64,000 nt of DNA from Nocardioides sp. LHD-245 (GTDB lineage: Bacteria > Actinomycetota > Actinomycetes > Propionibacteriales > Nocardioidaceae), in contig NZ_JAVFWN010000007.1 of assembly GCF_030929495.1 (NCBI RefSeq), positions 186,001 to 250,000 of the forward strand, given 5' to 3'. This document shows, piece by piece, positions 48,731-57,734 of this stretch. The position numbers and the translations under genes are program-made. The notes under the pieces are model-generated. The model was not told the DNA's origin and did no database searches. It saw nothing but the letters and a program-made list of their open reading frames with translations. Position 1 is the stretch's first letter. Each line of letters begins with the position of its first letter.

Positions 48731-49947
48731 GCCGCCGCCTACGCCGCTTCTGGGAGCGGGCCCGCAGCGAGCCGGGCCTCGGCAAGAACCTGATCGCCGT
48801 CGGCGTGCTCGTCGCGCTCGGCACCGCCGTCGCCGGCTACTTCCTGGCGCACCAGCGGTTCAATCCGCCGTGGGAGGACAGGTACACCGTCTACGCCGTC
48901 GTCGACGAGGCCGCGGGCGTGAGCCCCGGCAACGGCCAGGAGGTGCGCATCGCGGGCGTCCAGGTCGGCGACATCCGCTCCGCGGAGGTCGGGCCGGACG
49001 GACAGGCGCGTCTGGAGCTGCGGATCGACTCCGGCCAGGAGGTGCACGAGGACGCCCGGCTCCTGCTGCGGCCGAAGAGCCCGCTCAACGACATGTACGT
49101 CGAGATCAGCCCCGGCACCGCGGACGCGCCGGTGCTGGGCGACGGCGACACGATCCCGCTGGGGCAGACGGTGTCGCCGGTGCAGGTCGACGACGTGCTG
49201 GCGAACCTCGACAGCCACACGCAGGACGCGCTGAGCAGCCTGTTCGCGGAGTCCGACGTGGCGCTCGTGAACGCTCCCGCCACGCTCCCGGCCGGGCTGG
49301 AGCAGGCGGACCTGCTGCTCCAGGACCTGCAGCCCGTCATCCGTCGCCTGGAGACCCGGCGCGAGAACCTGGCCCGGCTGGTCCACGCACTCGCCCGGGT
49401 CTCCGCGGCCGCCGGCCAGAACGACGCGCGGCTGCAGCGGATGGCGACCTCGCTCGGCGAGACGCTGAGCACGCTGGCCGGGGGCCGGGAGGGCCTCGAC
49501 GGCACCCTCGCCCAGCTCCCCGAGCTGTCCGCGGACCTGCGCGCCACCACCCGCAGCGTCAGCGCCCTCGCCGACCAGCTCGACCCGACCCTGGCCGACG
49601 TCCGGGCCGCCAGCGACGAGCTGCCCGGGGCGCTGAAGAGCTTCGACAGCAGCATCGACGAGCTCGACGCGTTCGTGAAGAAGGCCGGCCCGGTCCTCGA
49701 GCACGCCCGGCCCGTGGTCGGCGACCTGCGCGCCGCGGCGCCCGACGTACGCCGCGTCGCCGGTGATCTGCGACCGCTCAGCGCCGATGCGCAGCCGCTC
49801 ACCGCCGACCTGGTCACCCACCTCGACGACGTCGCCGCGTTCGTCTACAACACCAACTCCGTCGCCAGCCTCCGCGACGCCAACCGCGGCATCCTGCGCG
49901 GCCTGTTCACGGTGTCGCCCGAGACCCTGGGAGGTCTCCTGCCATGA
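48727..49947 (+). CDS. Mce-family protein 5
   Basis: 406 residues. The anchor is LIAVGVLVALGTAVAGYFLA (about 19-40) and the MCE domain (about 48-130) begins YAVVDEAAGVSPGNGQEVRIAG in pieces. A long helical region follows and the protein ends SPETLGGLLP. In mycobacterial operons the fifth Mce (MceE) is a lipoprotein; here no LxxC lipobox is present after the anchor. The gene overlaps both neighbours by 4 bases. Confidence 0.9.
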   Translation: MSRRLRRFWERARSEPGLGKNLIAVGVLVALGTAVAGYFLAHQRFNPPWEDRYTVYAVVDEAAGVSPGNGQEVRIAGVQVGDIRSAEVGPDGQARLELRIDSGQEVHEDARLLLRPKSPLNDMYVEISPGTADAPVLGDGDTIPLGQTVSPVQVDDVLANLDSHTQDALSSLFAESDVALVNAPATLPAGLEQADLLLQDLQPVIRRLETRRENLARLVHALARVSAAAGQNDARLQRMATSLGETLSTLAGGREGLDGTLAQLPELSADLRATTRSVSALADQLDPTLADVRAASDELPGALKSFDSSIDELDAFVKKAGPVLEHARPVVGDLRAAAPDVRRVAGDLRPLSADAQPLTADLVTHLDDVAAFVYNTNSVASLRDANRGILRGLFTVSPETLGGLLP

Positions 49948-51233
49948 GAATCCCGCACGCGGTCGTCCCGAGGCTGCGGGGCGCGACGGTGCTCGCGTTC
50001 CTCGCGCTGTGCACCACGATCTTCAGCTTCCTGTGGCTGCAGGCGGGCGGCAGGCTGCCCCTGCTCTCGCGGGCCGGCTACCAGGTCACGATCCCGTTCG
50101 CCGACGTCGACAACCTGGTCTTCCAGTCCGACGTGCGGATCGCCGGCGTCGAGGTGGGGCAGATCGAGGGGATCGACGTCCAAGGCCCCCGGGCGATGGT
50201 CACTCTCGAGCTCGACGACGCCGCCGTCCCGCTGCACGAGGGCGCCACGATCACCGTCCGCAACAAGACGATGATCGAGGAGACCTATCTCGAGATCATC
50301 GACGGCACCGGAGCGGCGTACGACGACGGCGCGACGCTGCCCGAGGCCGCCGGCCGGGGGAGCGTCCAGCTCAACGACGTGCTGTCCAGCCTCGACGAGC
50401 CCACCCGCCAGGACCTCTCGCGGCTGATCCGGTCCGGTGGCGCCGCCACGGCCGACACCCAGGGGCAGGTGGACGCCCTGCTGACCGGGCTCGGCGACCT
50501 CGGCGACCACGCCGGCGCCCTCGACGCGCTGGCCGCCCAGTCGGAGGACCTGACGTCGCTGCTGGCCACCTCGACCCGGGTGCTCGACGCGCTCGACGTC
50601 CAGCAGGGCCGGATCGCCGACCTCACCCGCGACGCACAGACCCTCACCGCCGTCACGGCCGGACACGAGGAGGACGTCGAGGCGCTGATGCGCGCCCTCC
50701 CACCGCTGCTCGTGTCGACCGAGCGGGCCGGCGGGAGCCTGGAGGACCTCTCCGCGCCCCTCGCGACCGTCGCGCACCACCTGCGTGGTGCCGCGCCCGA
50801 CCTCAGCGCCGCCCTCGTCGAGCTGCCCGCGACCACCCGCGACCTGCGCGGCCTGCTGCCGGCCCTCGATACGACACTGGACCGGGCGCCCGCCTCGCTC
50901 ACCCGGCTCTCGCCCCTGCGGGAGGCCGCCGCGCCGCTGCTGGGGACCCTCCAGGTGAACCTCGCCGACCTCAACCCGATGCTCGCCTACATGTCGCCCT
51001 ACGGCCGCGACATCGTGTCGTACTGGTCGAACTTCATCGGCTTCGTCAAGAGCGGCGACCGCAACGGGCCGATCGCCCGGGTGATGCCGGTGCTCACCCC
51101 CAACTCCGCGAACCTGGCGGTGCCGTTGAGCCCCACGACGATGTACAACCCGTACCCGGACCCGGGCCAGCACGACAACCCTGCCGAGTTCACCGGGAAG
51201 TACCCCGAGATCGAGGAAGACCCGATTCCTTGA
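49944..51233 (+). CDS. Mce-family protein 6
   Basis: 429 residues. The anchor is TVLAFLALCTTIFSFLWLQ (about 13-35), whose cysteine lies inside the membrane segment rather than at a signal peptidase II site. The MCE domain (about 45-130) starts VTIPFADVDNLVFQSDVRIAG in pieces. The C-terminal domain has MYNPYPDPGQHDNPAEF, the PYPDPG motif typical of the last Mce subunit. The stop overlaps the TTG start of the following MMPL gene. Confidence 0.9.
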   Translation: MRIPHAVVPRLRGATVLAFLALCTTIFSFLWLQAGGRLPLLSRAGYQVTIPFADVDNLVFQSDVRIAGVEVGQIEGIDVQGPRAMVTLELDDAAVPLHEGATITVRNKTMIEETYLEIIDGTGAAYDDGATLPEAAGRGSVQLNDVLSSLDEPTRQDLSRLIRSGGAATADTQGQVDALLTGLGDLGDHAGALDALAAQSEDLTSLLATSTRVLDALDVQQGRIADLTRDAQTLTAVTAGHEEDVEALMRALPPLLVSTERAGGSLEDLSAPLATVAHHLRGAAPDLSAALVELPATTRDLRGLLPALDTTLDRAPASLTRLSPLREAAAPLLGTLQVNLADLNPMLAYMSPYGRDIVSYWSNFIGFVKSGDRNGPIARVMPVLTPNSANLAVPLSPTTMYNPYPDPGQHDNPAEFTGKYPEIEEDPIP

Positions 51234-53542
51234 CCGGCGCACCGAGCCTGCGGACCCTGGCCGCCGCGGCGGCGGCGCTGGGCGTGCTCGCCCTGCTCCT
51301 CGTCGGCGTCGGCCGGGTGCGGGTGGAGACGGGGGTCGACGACTTCGTGCCCCGCGGCGACCGCACGCTCGCGGCGACGGCCGCCGCGGCCGAGGAGTTC
51401 GGCGGAGACCCGGTCGTGGTACTGCTCGAGTCGACGGCTCCGGGCGGTCTCCTCGCCAAGGAGCGGATGCCCGACCTGCTCCGGCTGGAGGGCGAGCTCG
51501 CACGGCTCCCGGACGTCGCGAAGGTCTACGGCCCCGGCACCGTGCTCAACCAGATCGCCGGCCAGGCCCAGGACCTGCTCGCCGAGCTCAGCGGCTACCG
51601 CGACGCCCTGCGCTCGCGCGCCGAGCGCGAGGCGACGCAGCGGGGCGCGGGCGCGGCGGCGGTCGAGACGGCCGGACGCGCCGCGACCCGGGACTTCGAC
51701 GAGCGCTACACCGCCCTGCTCGCGCAGGGGATGCCCGGCGGCCTGCCGACCCTGCACAACCAGGCCTTCATCGACCGGGTGGTGTTCAACGCCGAGGGCG
51801 ACCCCCGACCCCAGTGGGACTTCCTGGTACCCCGTCCCGACGCCGTCGTCGTGCTGGTCCGCCCGCGGGCCTCGCTCAGCCAGAGCGCGACCGAGCGGCT
51901 GGTCGGCGCCGTCCAGGCGACGGTCGAGGCGAGCGGCGTCGGCCGCGCCGACACCACGCGGAGGGTCACGGTCTCCGGTGTGCCGGCGGTCGTGGCGTCC
52001 CTCGGGGAGCAGATCCGGCACGAGATCCCGCTGCTCGGTGGCGTCGCGGTGCTCGCCGTCGGTGCGTGGTTCCTGCTGACCGGCTGGACCCGGCGCCGGC
52101 TCCGGCTGCTGCCCCTCGGCGCGACCCTGCTCGGCACCACCGCCGTGCTCTCCCTCGCCGGCTGGACCGGACGTCCGTTGCCGCTGACCGCGGTCGCCTT
52201 CCTGCCGGTGCTGCTGGGCATCGGCTCGGACTTCATGACCTATCTCCACCGCGGCGCCGGCACCCGGACCGTCGTGGCGGCGGCCCTCGCCTCCGCGGCC
52301 GGCTTCGCCGCGCTGCTCGTCGCCCCGGTGCCCGCCGTCGCCGAGTTGGGCGTCAGCCTGGCCGTCGGGCTGGTGGTCACCGTGCTCGTCTCGCTCGGCC
52401 TGCAGCGGCTCCTGCCACGGCTGCGCGACGACAGCCCGCCGACCGCCCCGGCCCGCCCGGGCGAGCCGGCTGACCCGGGCGTCCCGGGCGCGGGCCGTCG
52501 GGCCCGAGGCGCGGCGGTGCTGGCGCTCGTGGCCGCCGCGACTTCCGGCTGGGTGCTGTTCCCCACTCTCGACCTGCGCGCGGACCTCAACTCGCTCGCC
52601 GACGGGTTGCAGCGCTACGACGACGCGCAGCACGTGCAGCGCGTCGTGGGCACCTCGGGCGAGGTCGTCCTCCTGGTCCGCGGCACCGACGTCCTCGACG
52701 CCGATTCCCTCGCGTGGATGGACGGCGCCCGGCAGCGGCTGGTCGCCGACCACGGGGACGCGCTCAGCCCGATCCTCTCGCCACCGGACCTGCTGGCCTT
52801 CCTCGGCGCCACGCCCGGAGACACCCAGGTCGACGCCGCGGTCCGCCTGCTGCCGCCGTATCTCGCCTCCAGCGTCGTCACGCCGGAGCGGGACCTGGCG
52901 ATCATGAGCTACGGCGTCGACCTCGACGACGTCGGTCGGCTCTCGACCCTGCGGAGCTACCTGGCCGAGCTCGCCGCGACCGCGCCGCCGGGCGTCGACG
53001 TCGAGGTCGCCGGGTTGCCGATGGTCGCGGTGTCGGCGCACGACGCCCTGCGCCAGGACCGGGTGTTGGCGTCCGCGCTCGGTGTGGTCGCCGCCGGCCT
53101 GGTGCTGCTGCTGGTGCTGCGGGAGCGCCGGGTCGCCCTGGTCGCGGTGCTCTCGGCGGCGACGGCGTCCGGCCTGGTGGCGCTCGGGCTCGTGGTCGCC
53201 GGCGCCACCCTGAGCCCGATGACGGCCGGCCTCGGGTCGCTGACCGCGGCCGTCGCCTGCGAGTTCACGGTGCTGCTGGCCCACGCCCGGCGGACCGGCG
53301 ATCGACGGATGACCCGTGCCGTCGACCTCGCCGCGGCCGCGTCGGGCACCGGGTACGTCGTGCTCGCGCTCTCGCAGCTCGGCGTGATCCGGGACTTCGG
53401 GCTGTTGCTGTCCCTGACCGTCGGCGCCTCGCTGGCTGTCTCGCGCCTGCTCGTGACGGCCCTGCTGCCCGCCGGGCGCGCCGCGACCACGGCGCTCCCC
53501 GCGGCACCGCGACCGGCGCGCGTTCTGGAGGTCGTCGGATGA
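51230..53542 (+). CDS. MMPL/RND-family membrane protein in the mce operon
   Basis: 770 residues with the two-repeat RND layout: a first membrane segment, an extracellular domain (about 30-270), five segments (about 270-400), and the same again in the second half. The motif GIGSDFMTYLHRG in the first half holds an Asp where RND pumps have their proton relay. The second repeat has AVACEFTVLLAHARR, with Glu replacing the usual Asp. TTG 51230 overlaps the last mce stop (TTGA). Position in the operon suggests it works with the Mce transporter, but whether it exports or moves the same substrate is unknown. Confidence 0.85.
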   Translation: MTGAPSLRTLAAAAAALGVLALLLVGVGRVRVETGVDDFVPRGDRTLAATAAAAEEFGGDPVVVLLESTAPGGLLAKERMPDLLRLEGELARLPDVAKVYGPGTVLNQIAGQAQDLLAELSGYRDALRSRAEREATQRGAGAAAVETAGRAATRDFDERYTALLAQGMPGGLPTLHNQAFIDRVVFNAEGDPRPQWDFLVPRPDAVVVLVRPRASLSQSATERLVGAVQATVEASGVGRADTTRRVTVSGVPAVVASLGEQIRHEIPLLGGVAVLAVGAWFLLTGWTRRRLRLLPLGATLLGTTAVLSLAGWTGRPLPLTAVAFLPVLLGIGSDFMTYLHRGAGTRTVVAAALASAAGFAALLVAPVPAVAELGVSLAVGLVVTVLVSLGLQRLLPRLRDDSPPTAPARPGEPADPGVPGAGRRARGAAVLALVAAATSGWVLFPTLDLRADLNSLADGLQRYDDAQHVQRVVGTSGEVVLLVRGTDVLDADSLAWMDGARQRLVADHGDALSPILSPPDLLAFLGATPGDTQVDAAVRLLPPYLASSVVTPERDLAIMSYGVDLDDVGRLSTLRSYLAELAATAPPGVDVEVAGLPMVAVSAHDALRQDRVLASALGVVAAGLVLLLVLRERRVALVAVLSAATASGLVALGLVVAGATLSPMTAGLGSLTAAVACEFTVLLAHARRTGDRRMTRAVDLAAAASGTGYVVLALSQLGVIRDFGLLLSLTVGASLAVSRLLVTALLPAGRAATTALPAAPRPARVLEVVG

Positions 53543-53555
53543 GGGAGGACACGAG

Positions 53556-54608
53556 GTGGTCACGATGGGCATGACGGGGACGAGGTGGCTGGGCCACCGC
53601 CGGGTCCAGGTCGGGGTGGCGCTCGCGGTCGCTCTGGTCGCCGCGGCATCGGTGTGGCGACCGTGGAGCGACGACCTGCCCGACGACGCGGCCTTCGTCA
53701 TCGGCGACCGAGTCGTGACGGTCGCCGAGCTCGACGCGCGCAACGACTCCCTGCGGGCCCTGTACGGGGTCGAGGAGCCCAGCGCCGGTGACGCGCGCGC
53801 CTCCTTCCGGCGCCAGGCGGCGAAGTCGATGGCGATCGGGATCGTGCTCGACCGGGCGGTGGCCGAGGCCGGTATCGAGGTGCCGGACGCCACCGTCGAC
53901 CAGACCCTCGGCGGCTTCATCGACCAGCGGTTCCAGGGCGACCGGGCCGCCTTCGTCGCCTCGCTCGGCAATGTCAGCACCTCGGAGAAGGTGGTGCGCG
54001 CGGAGGTGCGGCGACAGATCGCGTTGCGCGAGCTGCTGGCCGCGATCGCCGGTGACGTCACGGTGTCACGGGCGGAGCTGCGGACCGAGTTCGAGCAGCG
54101 CCGGGACCGGCTCGGCACTCCGGATCGCCGTCGCGTGCGCAACGTGGTCGTGGCCGACGAGCAGGCGGCGCGCGAGATCCGCGATCGGCTCGACGCCGGC
54201 GCGGACCCGGGGCGGATCGCCCGCCGCGCGAGCATCGACGGCGCCACCCGCGACGCCGGCGGCGACCTCGGGGCGGTCGCCCGGGCCGACCTCCTGCCCG
54301 AGGTCGGCGAGGCGGTCTTCGCCACCCCGGCCGGGTCGGCGTACGGGCCGGTCCAGGGCAGTCAGGGCTGGAACGTCGGTGTCGTCGTCGAGGTCCTGCC
54401 CGCGGTGCCCGCCACCTTCGCCGCCGTCCGCGCGGACCTGCGCCGGCAGGTGACGGGGGAGCGGACGGAGGCGACCTGGAGCGCCTGGCTGGCCGAGCGG
54501 ATCAAGGCCGCCGACATCCGCTACCGGGCGGCGTACCGGCCGAAGGACCCCTACGACGTGACCGCCTGGGATCAGTCCGCCGTCGCCGGGACGGAGCCCC
54601 GGCCGTGA
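53556..54608 (+). CDS. Membrane-anchored peptidyl-prolyl isomerase/chaperone of SurA-PrsA type
   Basis: 350 residues. An N-terminal membrane segment (about 17-36: VQVGVALAVALVAAASVW) is followed by a SurA_N-like helical domain (about 45-170, with VTVAELDARNDSLRALYG and IALRELLAAIAGDVTVSR) and a parvulin domain (about 185-290, with RNVVVADEQAAREI, ASIDGATRDAGGDLG and EAVFATPAGSAYGPVQGSQGW). It most likely helps fold secreted or envelope proteins, for example the Mce subunits. GTG 53556 has GGGAGG 7 bases upstream. The gene is 13 bases after the MMPL gene. Confidence 0.8.
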   Translation: MVTMGMTGTRWLGHRRVQVGVALAVALVAAASVWRPWSDDLPDDAAFVIGDRVVTVAELDARNDSLRALYGVEEPSAGDARASFRRQAAKSMAIGIVLDRAVAEAGIEVPDATVDQTLGGFIDQRFQGDRAAFVASLGNVSTSEKVVRAEVRRQIALRELLAAIAGDVTVSRAELRTEFEQRRDRLGTPDRRRVRNVVVADEQAAREIRDRLDAGADPGRIARRASIDGATRDAGGDLGAVARADLLPEVGEAVFATPAGSAYGPVQGSQGWNVGVVVEVLPAVPATFAAVRADLRRQVTGERTEATWSAWLAERIKAADIRYRAAYRPKDPYDVTAWDQSAVAGTEPRP

Positions 54609-54826
54609 CCTCGATGCTCGACGCCCTGACCTGCCTGGCGATCGCCTGCGGGCTCGTCGTCCTCGGCACCTGGGGCCGCTCCCACGCGGACACCCTCGTG
54701 GTGGACACGATCCAGGGCGAGGAGCGCGAGCAGCGGATCGCCGTGCTGCGGCGCGGCGCGGTCACCTGCTACGTCGTCGCCGCGGTGCTCGGCCTGGCCG
54801 CGTTCTTCCTGATCGCGACCCGCTGA
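54605..54826 (+). CDS. Small two-TM membrane protein ending the mce operon
   Basis: 73 residues. Two hydrophobic segments (about 5-22 and 50-70) surround a charged loop containing VVDTIQGEEREQRIAVLRRG. I do not recognise the family. GTG 54605 overlaps the PPIase stop by 4 bases, so it is co-translated. It ends 7 bases from the convergent FAD-oxidoreductase gene, without room for a terminator. It may be an accessory subunit of the Mce-MMPL apparatus, but this is only inferred from its position. Confidence 0.6.
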   Translation: MTSMLDALTCLAIACGLVVLGTWGRSHADTLVVDTIQGEEREQRIAVLRRGAVTCYVVAAVLGLAAFFLIATR

Positions 54827-54833
54827 CGGGCGA

Positions 54834-56252
54834 TCAGGATCCGCCCAGGCGCAGGTCCCGGATGGCGAGCCGGGCCGCCTGGTAGCCGGCCATGCCGTGG
54901 GCGCCGGGCCCCGGAGGGGCGGCGGCCGAGCAGAGGTAGACGCCACGGGCGCCGGTCCGGTAGGGGTTCCGGCCCGGGCGCGGCCCGAGCAGGAGGACGG
55001 CGGGGGACTTGGCACCGGTGAGGATGTCACCGCCGACATAGTTGGCGTTGCCGGCGGCGAACTGTCCGGGGCGGGTGACGTGGACGCCGACGATCCGCTC
55101 CCGGAGACCGGGGGCGAAGCGCTCGATCTGTGCGATGACCGCATCGGTGGCGTCGCCGTCGTAGCCGGCGGGGACATGGGCATAGCTGTAGACGGGGTGG
55201 ACGTCGCCGCGGGAGCGGGACGGGTCGGCGACGTACTGCTGGCCGAGCAGCACGAACGGGCGCTCCGGCATCCGGCCGGACGCGACGGCGCGCTCGTTGG
55301 CGATGATCTCGGCCGGGCCGCCGCCGAGGTGCAGGGTGCCGGCGCGGCCGAGCTCGGCATCGCGCCAGGGCACGCCCCGCTCGACGGCGAGGTCGACCTT
55401 GTAGGCGCCCGGACCGGGACGGTGTCGGCGGTAGGCGCGGCGCGTGCCGGCGGGCAGGCGGTCGCCGCACAGGCGCAGGACCGCTGCCGGCCCGAGGTTG
55501 AGTAGGACGGCGTCGGCGGGCGGCAGCTGGTCGATCGCCGTGACCTCCACGCCGGTCTCGATCTTGCCGCCGAGATCGGCCAGGGCCTTGGCCATGGCAT
55601 CGGTCAGGGCCTGGGTGCCGCCGACGACCACCGGCCAGCCGTCGTGGTGGCCCGCGGTGAGGATGCCCATGCCGATGGCGGAGGAGACGACCTCGGTGAG
55701 CGGACGCATGGCGTGGGCGGTGGTGCCGAGGAAGAGCGCGCGGGCCCGCTCGGTGCGGAAGACGCGGGCCAGCAGTGCGGCCGGCAGCACGGTCGGCGCG
55801 CCGAACCGGCCCATCAGGAACGGGTGCCGGGGCAGGTGGACGACGGGTCCGAGGATGTCGGCGGCGAGCCGGTCGTAGGTCCGGGAGGGTCCGCCGAAGA
55901 GCATCCGCCAGCGCCGGGCGTCGGCCCCCAGACCGGCCGCGGTCGCCTCGACCGAGCGGTGCAGCAGCGCGGGGGCCGCGTCGTCGAGGGGATGGGCGGC
56001 GTCGATCTGGGGCCAGGCCCACCGCAGGCCGTAGCGGTCGAGTCCGTCGAGCGCGGGGGACCGGAGCGCCATCGGGTGGAACGCCGCGCAGTGGTCGACC
56101 AGGATCCCCTCGCCGAACGGCTGGACGGTACGGGTCCCGCCGCCGATCTCGTCCTGTGCCTCGAGCACGGTCACCTGGGCGCCGGCGCGGGCGAGGGTCA
56201 GCGCGGCGGCCAGGCCGTTGGGCCCGCTGCCGACCACGAGGACGTCCGTCAT
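54834..56252 (-). CDS. FAD-dependent oxidoreductase (phytoene-desaturase/PYROXD2-like)
   Basis: 472 residues. The N-terminal dinucleotide fold is VLVVGSGPNGLAAALTLARAG, followed by GGGTRT, and the C-terminal FAD contact reads GVYLCSAAAPPGPGAHGMAG. Such proteins belong to the CrtI/PYROXD2-like family, which carries out desaturations or amine oxidations; no substrate is indicated. A TACCGT -10 box is 6 bases before ATG 56252, so the transcript is probably leaderless and separate from the PucR gene upstream. Confidence 0.85.
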   Translation of the reverse strand: MTDVLVVGSGPNGLAAALTLARAGAQVTVLEAQDEIGGGTRTVQPFGEGILVDHCAAFHPMALRSPALDGLDRYGLRWAWPQIDAAHPLDDAAPALLHRSVEATAAGLGADARRWRMLFGGPSRTYDRLAADILGPVVHLPRHPFLMGRFGAPTVLPAALLARVFRTERARALFLGTTAHAMRPLTEVVSSAIGMGILTAGHHDGWPVVVGGTQALTDAMAKALADLGGKIETGVEVTAIDQLPPADAVLLNLGPAAVLRLCGDRLPAGTRRAYRRHRPGPGAYKVDLAVERGVPWRDAELGRAGTLHLGGGPAEIIANERAVASGRMPERPFVLLGQQYVADPSRSRGDVHPVYSYAHVPAGYDGDATDAVIAQIERFAPGLRERIVGVHVTRPGQFAAGNANYVGGDILTGAKSPAVLLLGPRPGRNPYRTGARGVYLCSAAAPPGPGAHGMAGYQAARLAIRDLRLGGS

Positions 56253-56258
56253 GGTTCG

Positions 56259-56264
56259 ACGGTA
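56259..56264 (-). promoter_or_regulatory. Putative -10 box (TACCGT) of leaderless FAD-oxidoreductase gene
   Basis: Minus-strand TACCGT is 6 bases before ATG 56252. It supports that start over the longer open frame from 56336. Confidence 0.4.
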
Positions 56265-56354
56265 CGGCGTCCGCGGGCCGGATCCCCATGGCCCGGGGGG
56301 ATGGACTTGCCCGGGCCCTTTGGTCCCGGTGCACAACGAGCCGGGAGCGGACGG

Positions 56355-57635
56355 TCAGGCGGCGCCGACCAGCACCGCGCGGCCCAGCCAGTGACAGGCG
56401 GTGAGGGCGAGCTCGATGGCCTGCCGGTCCGAGCTGATCGAGCTGCCCAGCGACTTCTCGGCCGACGCGATGCGGTACTTCACGGAGTTCTTGTGCATGA
56501 GCATCGCTTCCGCGGTCGCCGTGTAGCTGCTGTCGTTCTGGAAGAACAGCAGCAGGGTGTGCCGCAGCCGCTCGTGCTGCTCGTCGTCGAGGGCCAGGTC
56601 GCCGAGCGTCTCCTGCACCCAGGTCCGGGCCGTGTCGAGGTCGTGGGCGAGGAGCGCGGCGACCTTGAGGCCGGGCTCGTCGAAGCTGGTCACCCCGCGG
56701 TGCGGGTCGTCGCCGACCATGGCGACCTGCTGGGCGTGCAGCGCCTCGCGGTGGGTGCGGCGGAAGCCGCCGACGCCGGACGCCGCCAGGCCGAGGGCGA
56801 GATTGGGGACCGGTGGCCCACCCGCCTTGGTGAGCAGCGCGCGGATGCCGCCGAGGTCGATCTCGACGTCCTCGGCCACCGAGAACCAGGTCCAGGCCGT
56901 GGCCCGGTCGCGGGGGATCACCAACGGCGCGCGGGTGGAGCCGAGCAGGTCGGCGATCCCCGTGGCCGCGCGGTTGAACCGCGAGAGCTGGTCCTCCTGG
57001 GCGCCGGTCTCGTCGACCCACATGACCGCTCCCAGGTGCGGCACGCGCAGCCGGTAGCCGAGCACCCTCTCCGCGGCGTCGATGTCGACCGGCGTGCCGG
57101 CGATCAGCTCCTCGATCTGGCTCACCCGCGCGCTGCTGCGCTCGGCCAGCCACCGCTCCCGCTCGGTCTCGTAGACCGTGACGACGCCCTGGGAGATCCA
57201 GTCGATGTAGTCGAAGGTGACGGCCACGATGCGCTCGTACGCAGCGGCCCGCGCGTCCAGCGGGGCGTCGAGCCGGTCGCACTCGGCGAAGGTCATCTCC
57301 AGCAGGTGCTGCTGGCCGAGCCGGTAGGCGCGCACCAGCGCGCTCACCGAGACGCCCCGCTGGGCCAGCCGCCGGGCGTACTCGTAGGCCGCCGAGGGCG
57401 GCTCGATGTTGGCGACGGGGATGTCGTGGCGCAGCGCGTACAGGATGTTCTCGATGTTGCCCTCGATGCTCGCGTAGAGCAGGTCGAAGATCGCCGCCTC
57501 GCCCTCGAGCTCCTCGATCCGCGACGACAGCCGGTCGCGCATGCTGCTCGCGAGGTCCGTGATCCGGGCGTGCAGGGTGGTGGCGACGGTCTGGACCAGA
57601 TCGGCCGCCTGGCCTTCCGTGGGAGCATCAGCCAT
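56355..57635 (-). CDS. PucR/CdaR-family transcriptional regulator
   Basis: 426 residues. The N-terminal part (about 15-160) is helical with no known motif, the middle (about 170-300) is a GGDEF-like-fold domain of the PucR type, and the C-terminus (about 360-420) is the PucR helix-turn-helix, with DSSYTATAEAMLMHKNSVKYR in pieces and the following YRIASAEKSLG. PucR regulators often control purine, aromatic or lipid catabolism. It lies between the FAD oxidoreductase and the acyl-CoA synthetase, so these are candidate targets along with the mce operon. ATG 57635 is the only sensible start. Confidence 0.85.
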   Translation of the reverse strand: MADAPTEGQAADLVQTVATTLHARITDLASSMRDRLSSRIEELEGEAAIFDLLYASIEGNIENILYALRHDIPVANIEPPSAAYEYARRLAQRGVSVSALVRAYRLGQQHLLEMTFAECDRLDAPLDARAAAYERIVAVTFDYIDWISQGVVTVYETERERWLAERSSARVSQIEELIAGTPVDIDAAERVLGYRLRVPHLGAVMWVDETGAQEDQLSRFNRAATGIADLLGSTRAPLVIPRDRATAWTWFSVAEDVEIDLGGIRALLTKAGGPPVPNLALGLAASGVGGFRRTHREALHAQQVAMVGDDPHRGVTSFDEPGLKVAALLAHDLDTARTWVQETLGDLALDDEQHERLRHTLLLFFQNDSSYTATAEAMLMHKNSVKYRIASAEKSLGSSISSDRQAIELALTACHWLGRAVLVGAA

Positions 57636-57734
57636 GGGGCGAGTGTCCCAGACGCGATGTGACCGACGTCACTGTGCCGCCGTCACGAGCGATGCCGGAG
57701 GACTTGGTCGCGGGAACCAAAGATCGCCACCCCG

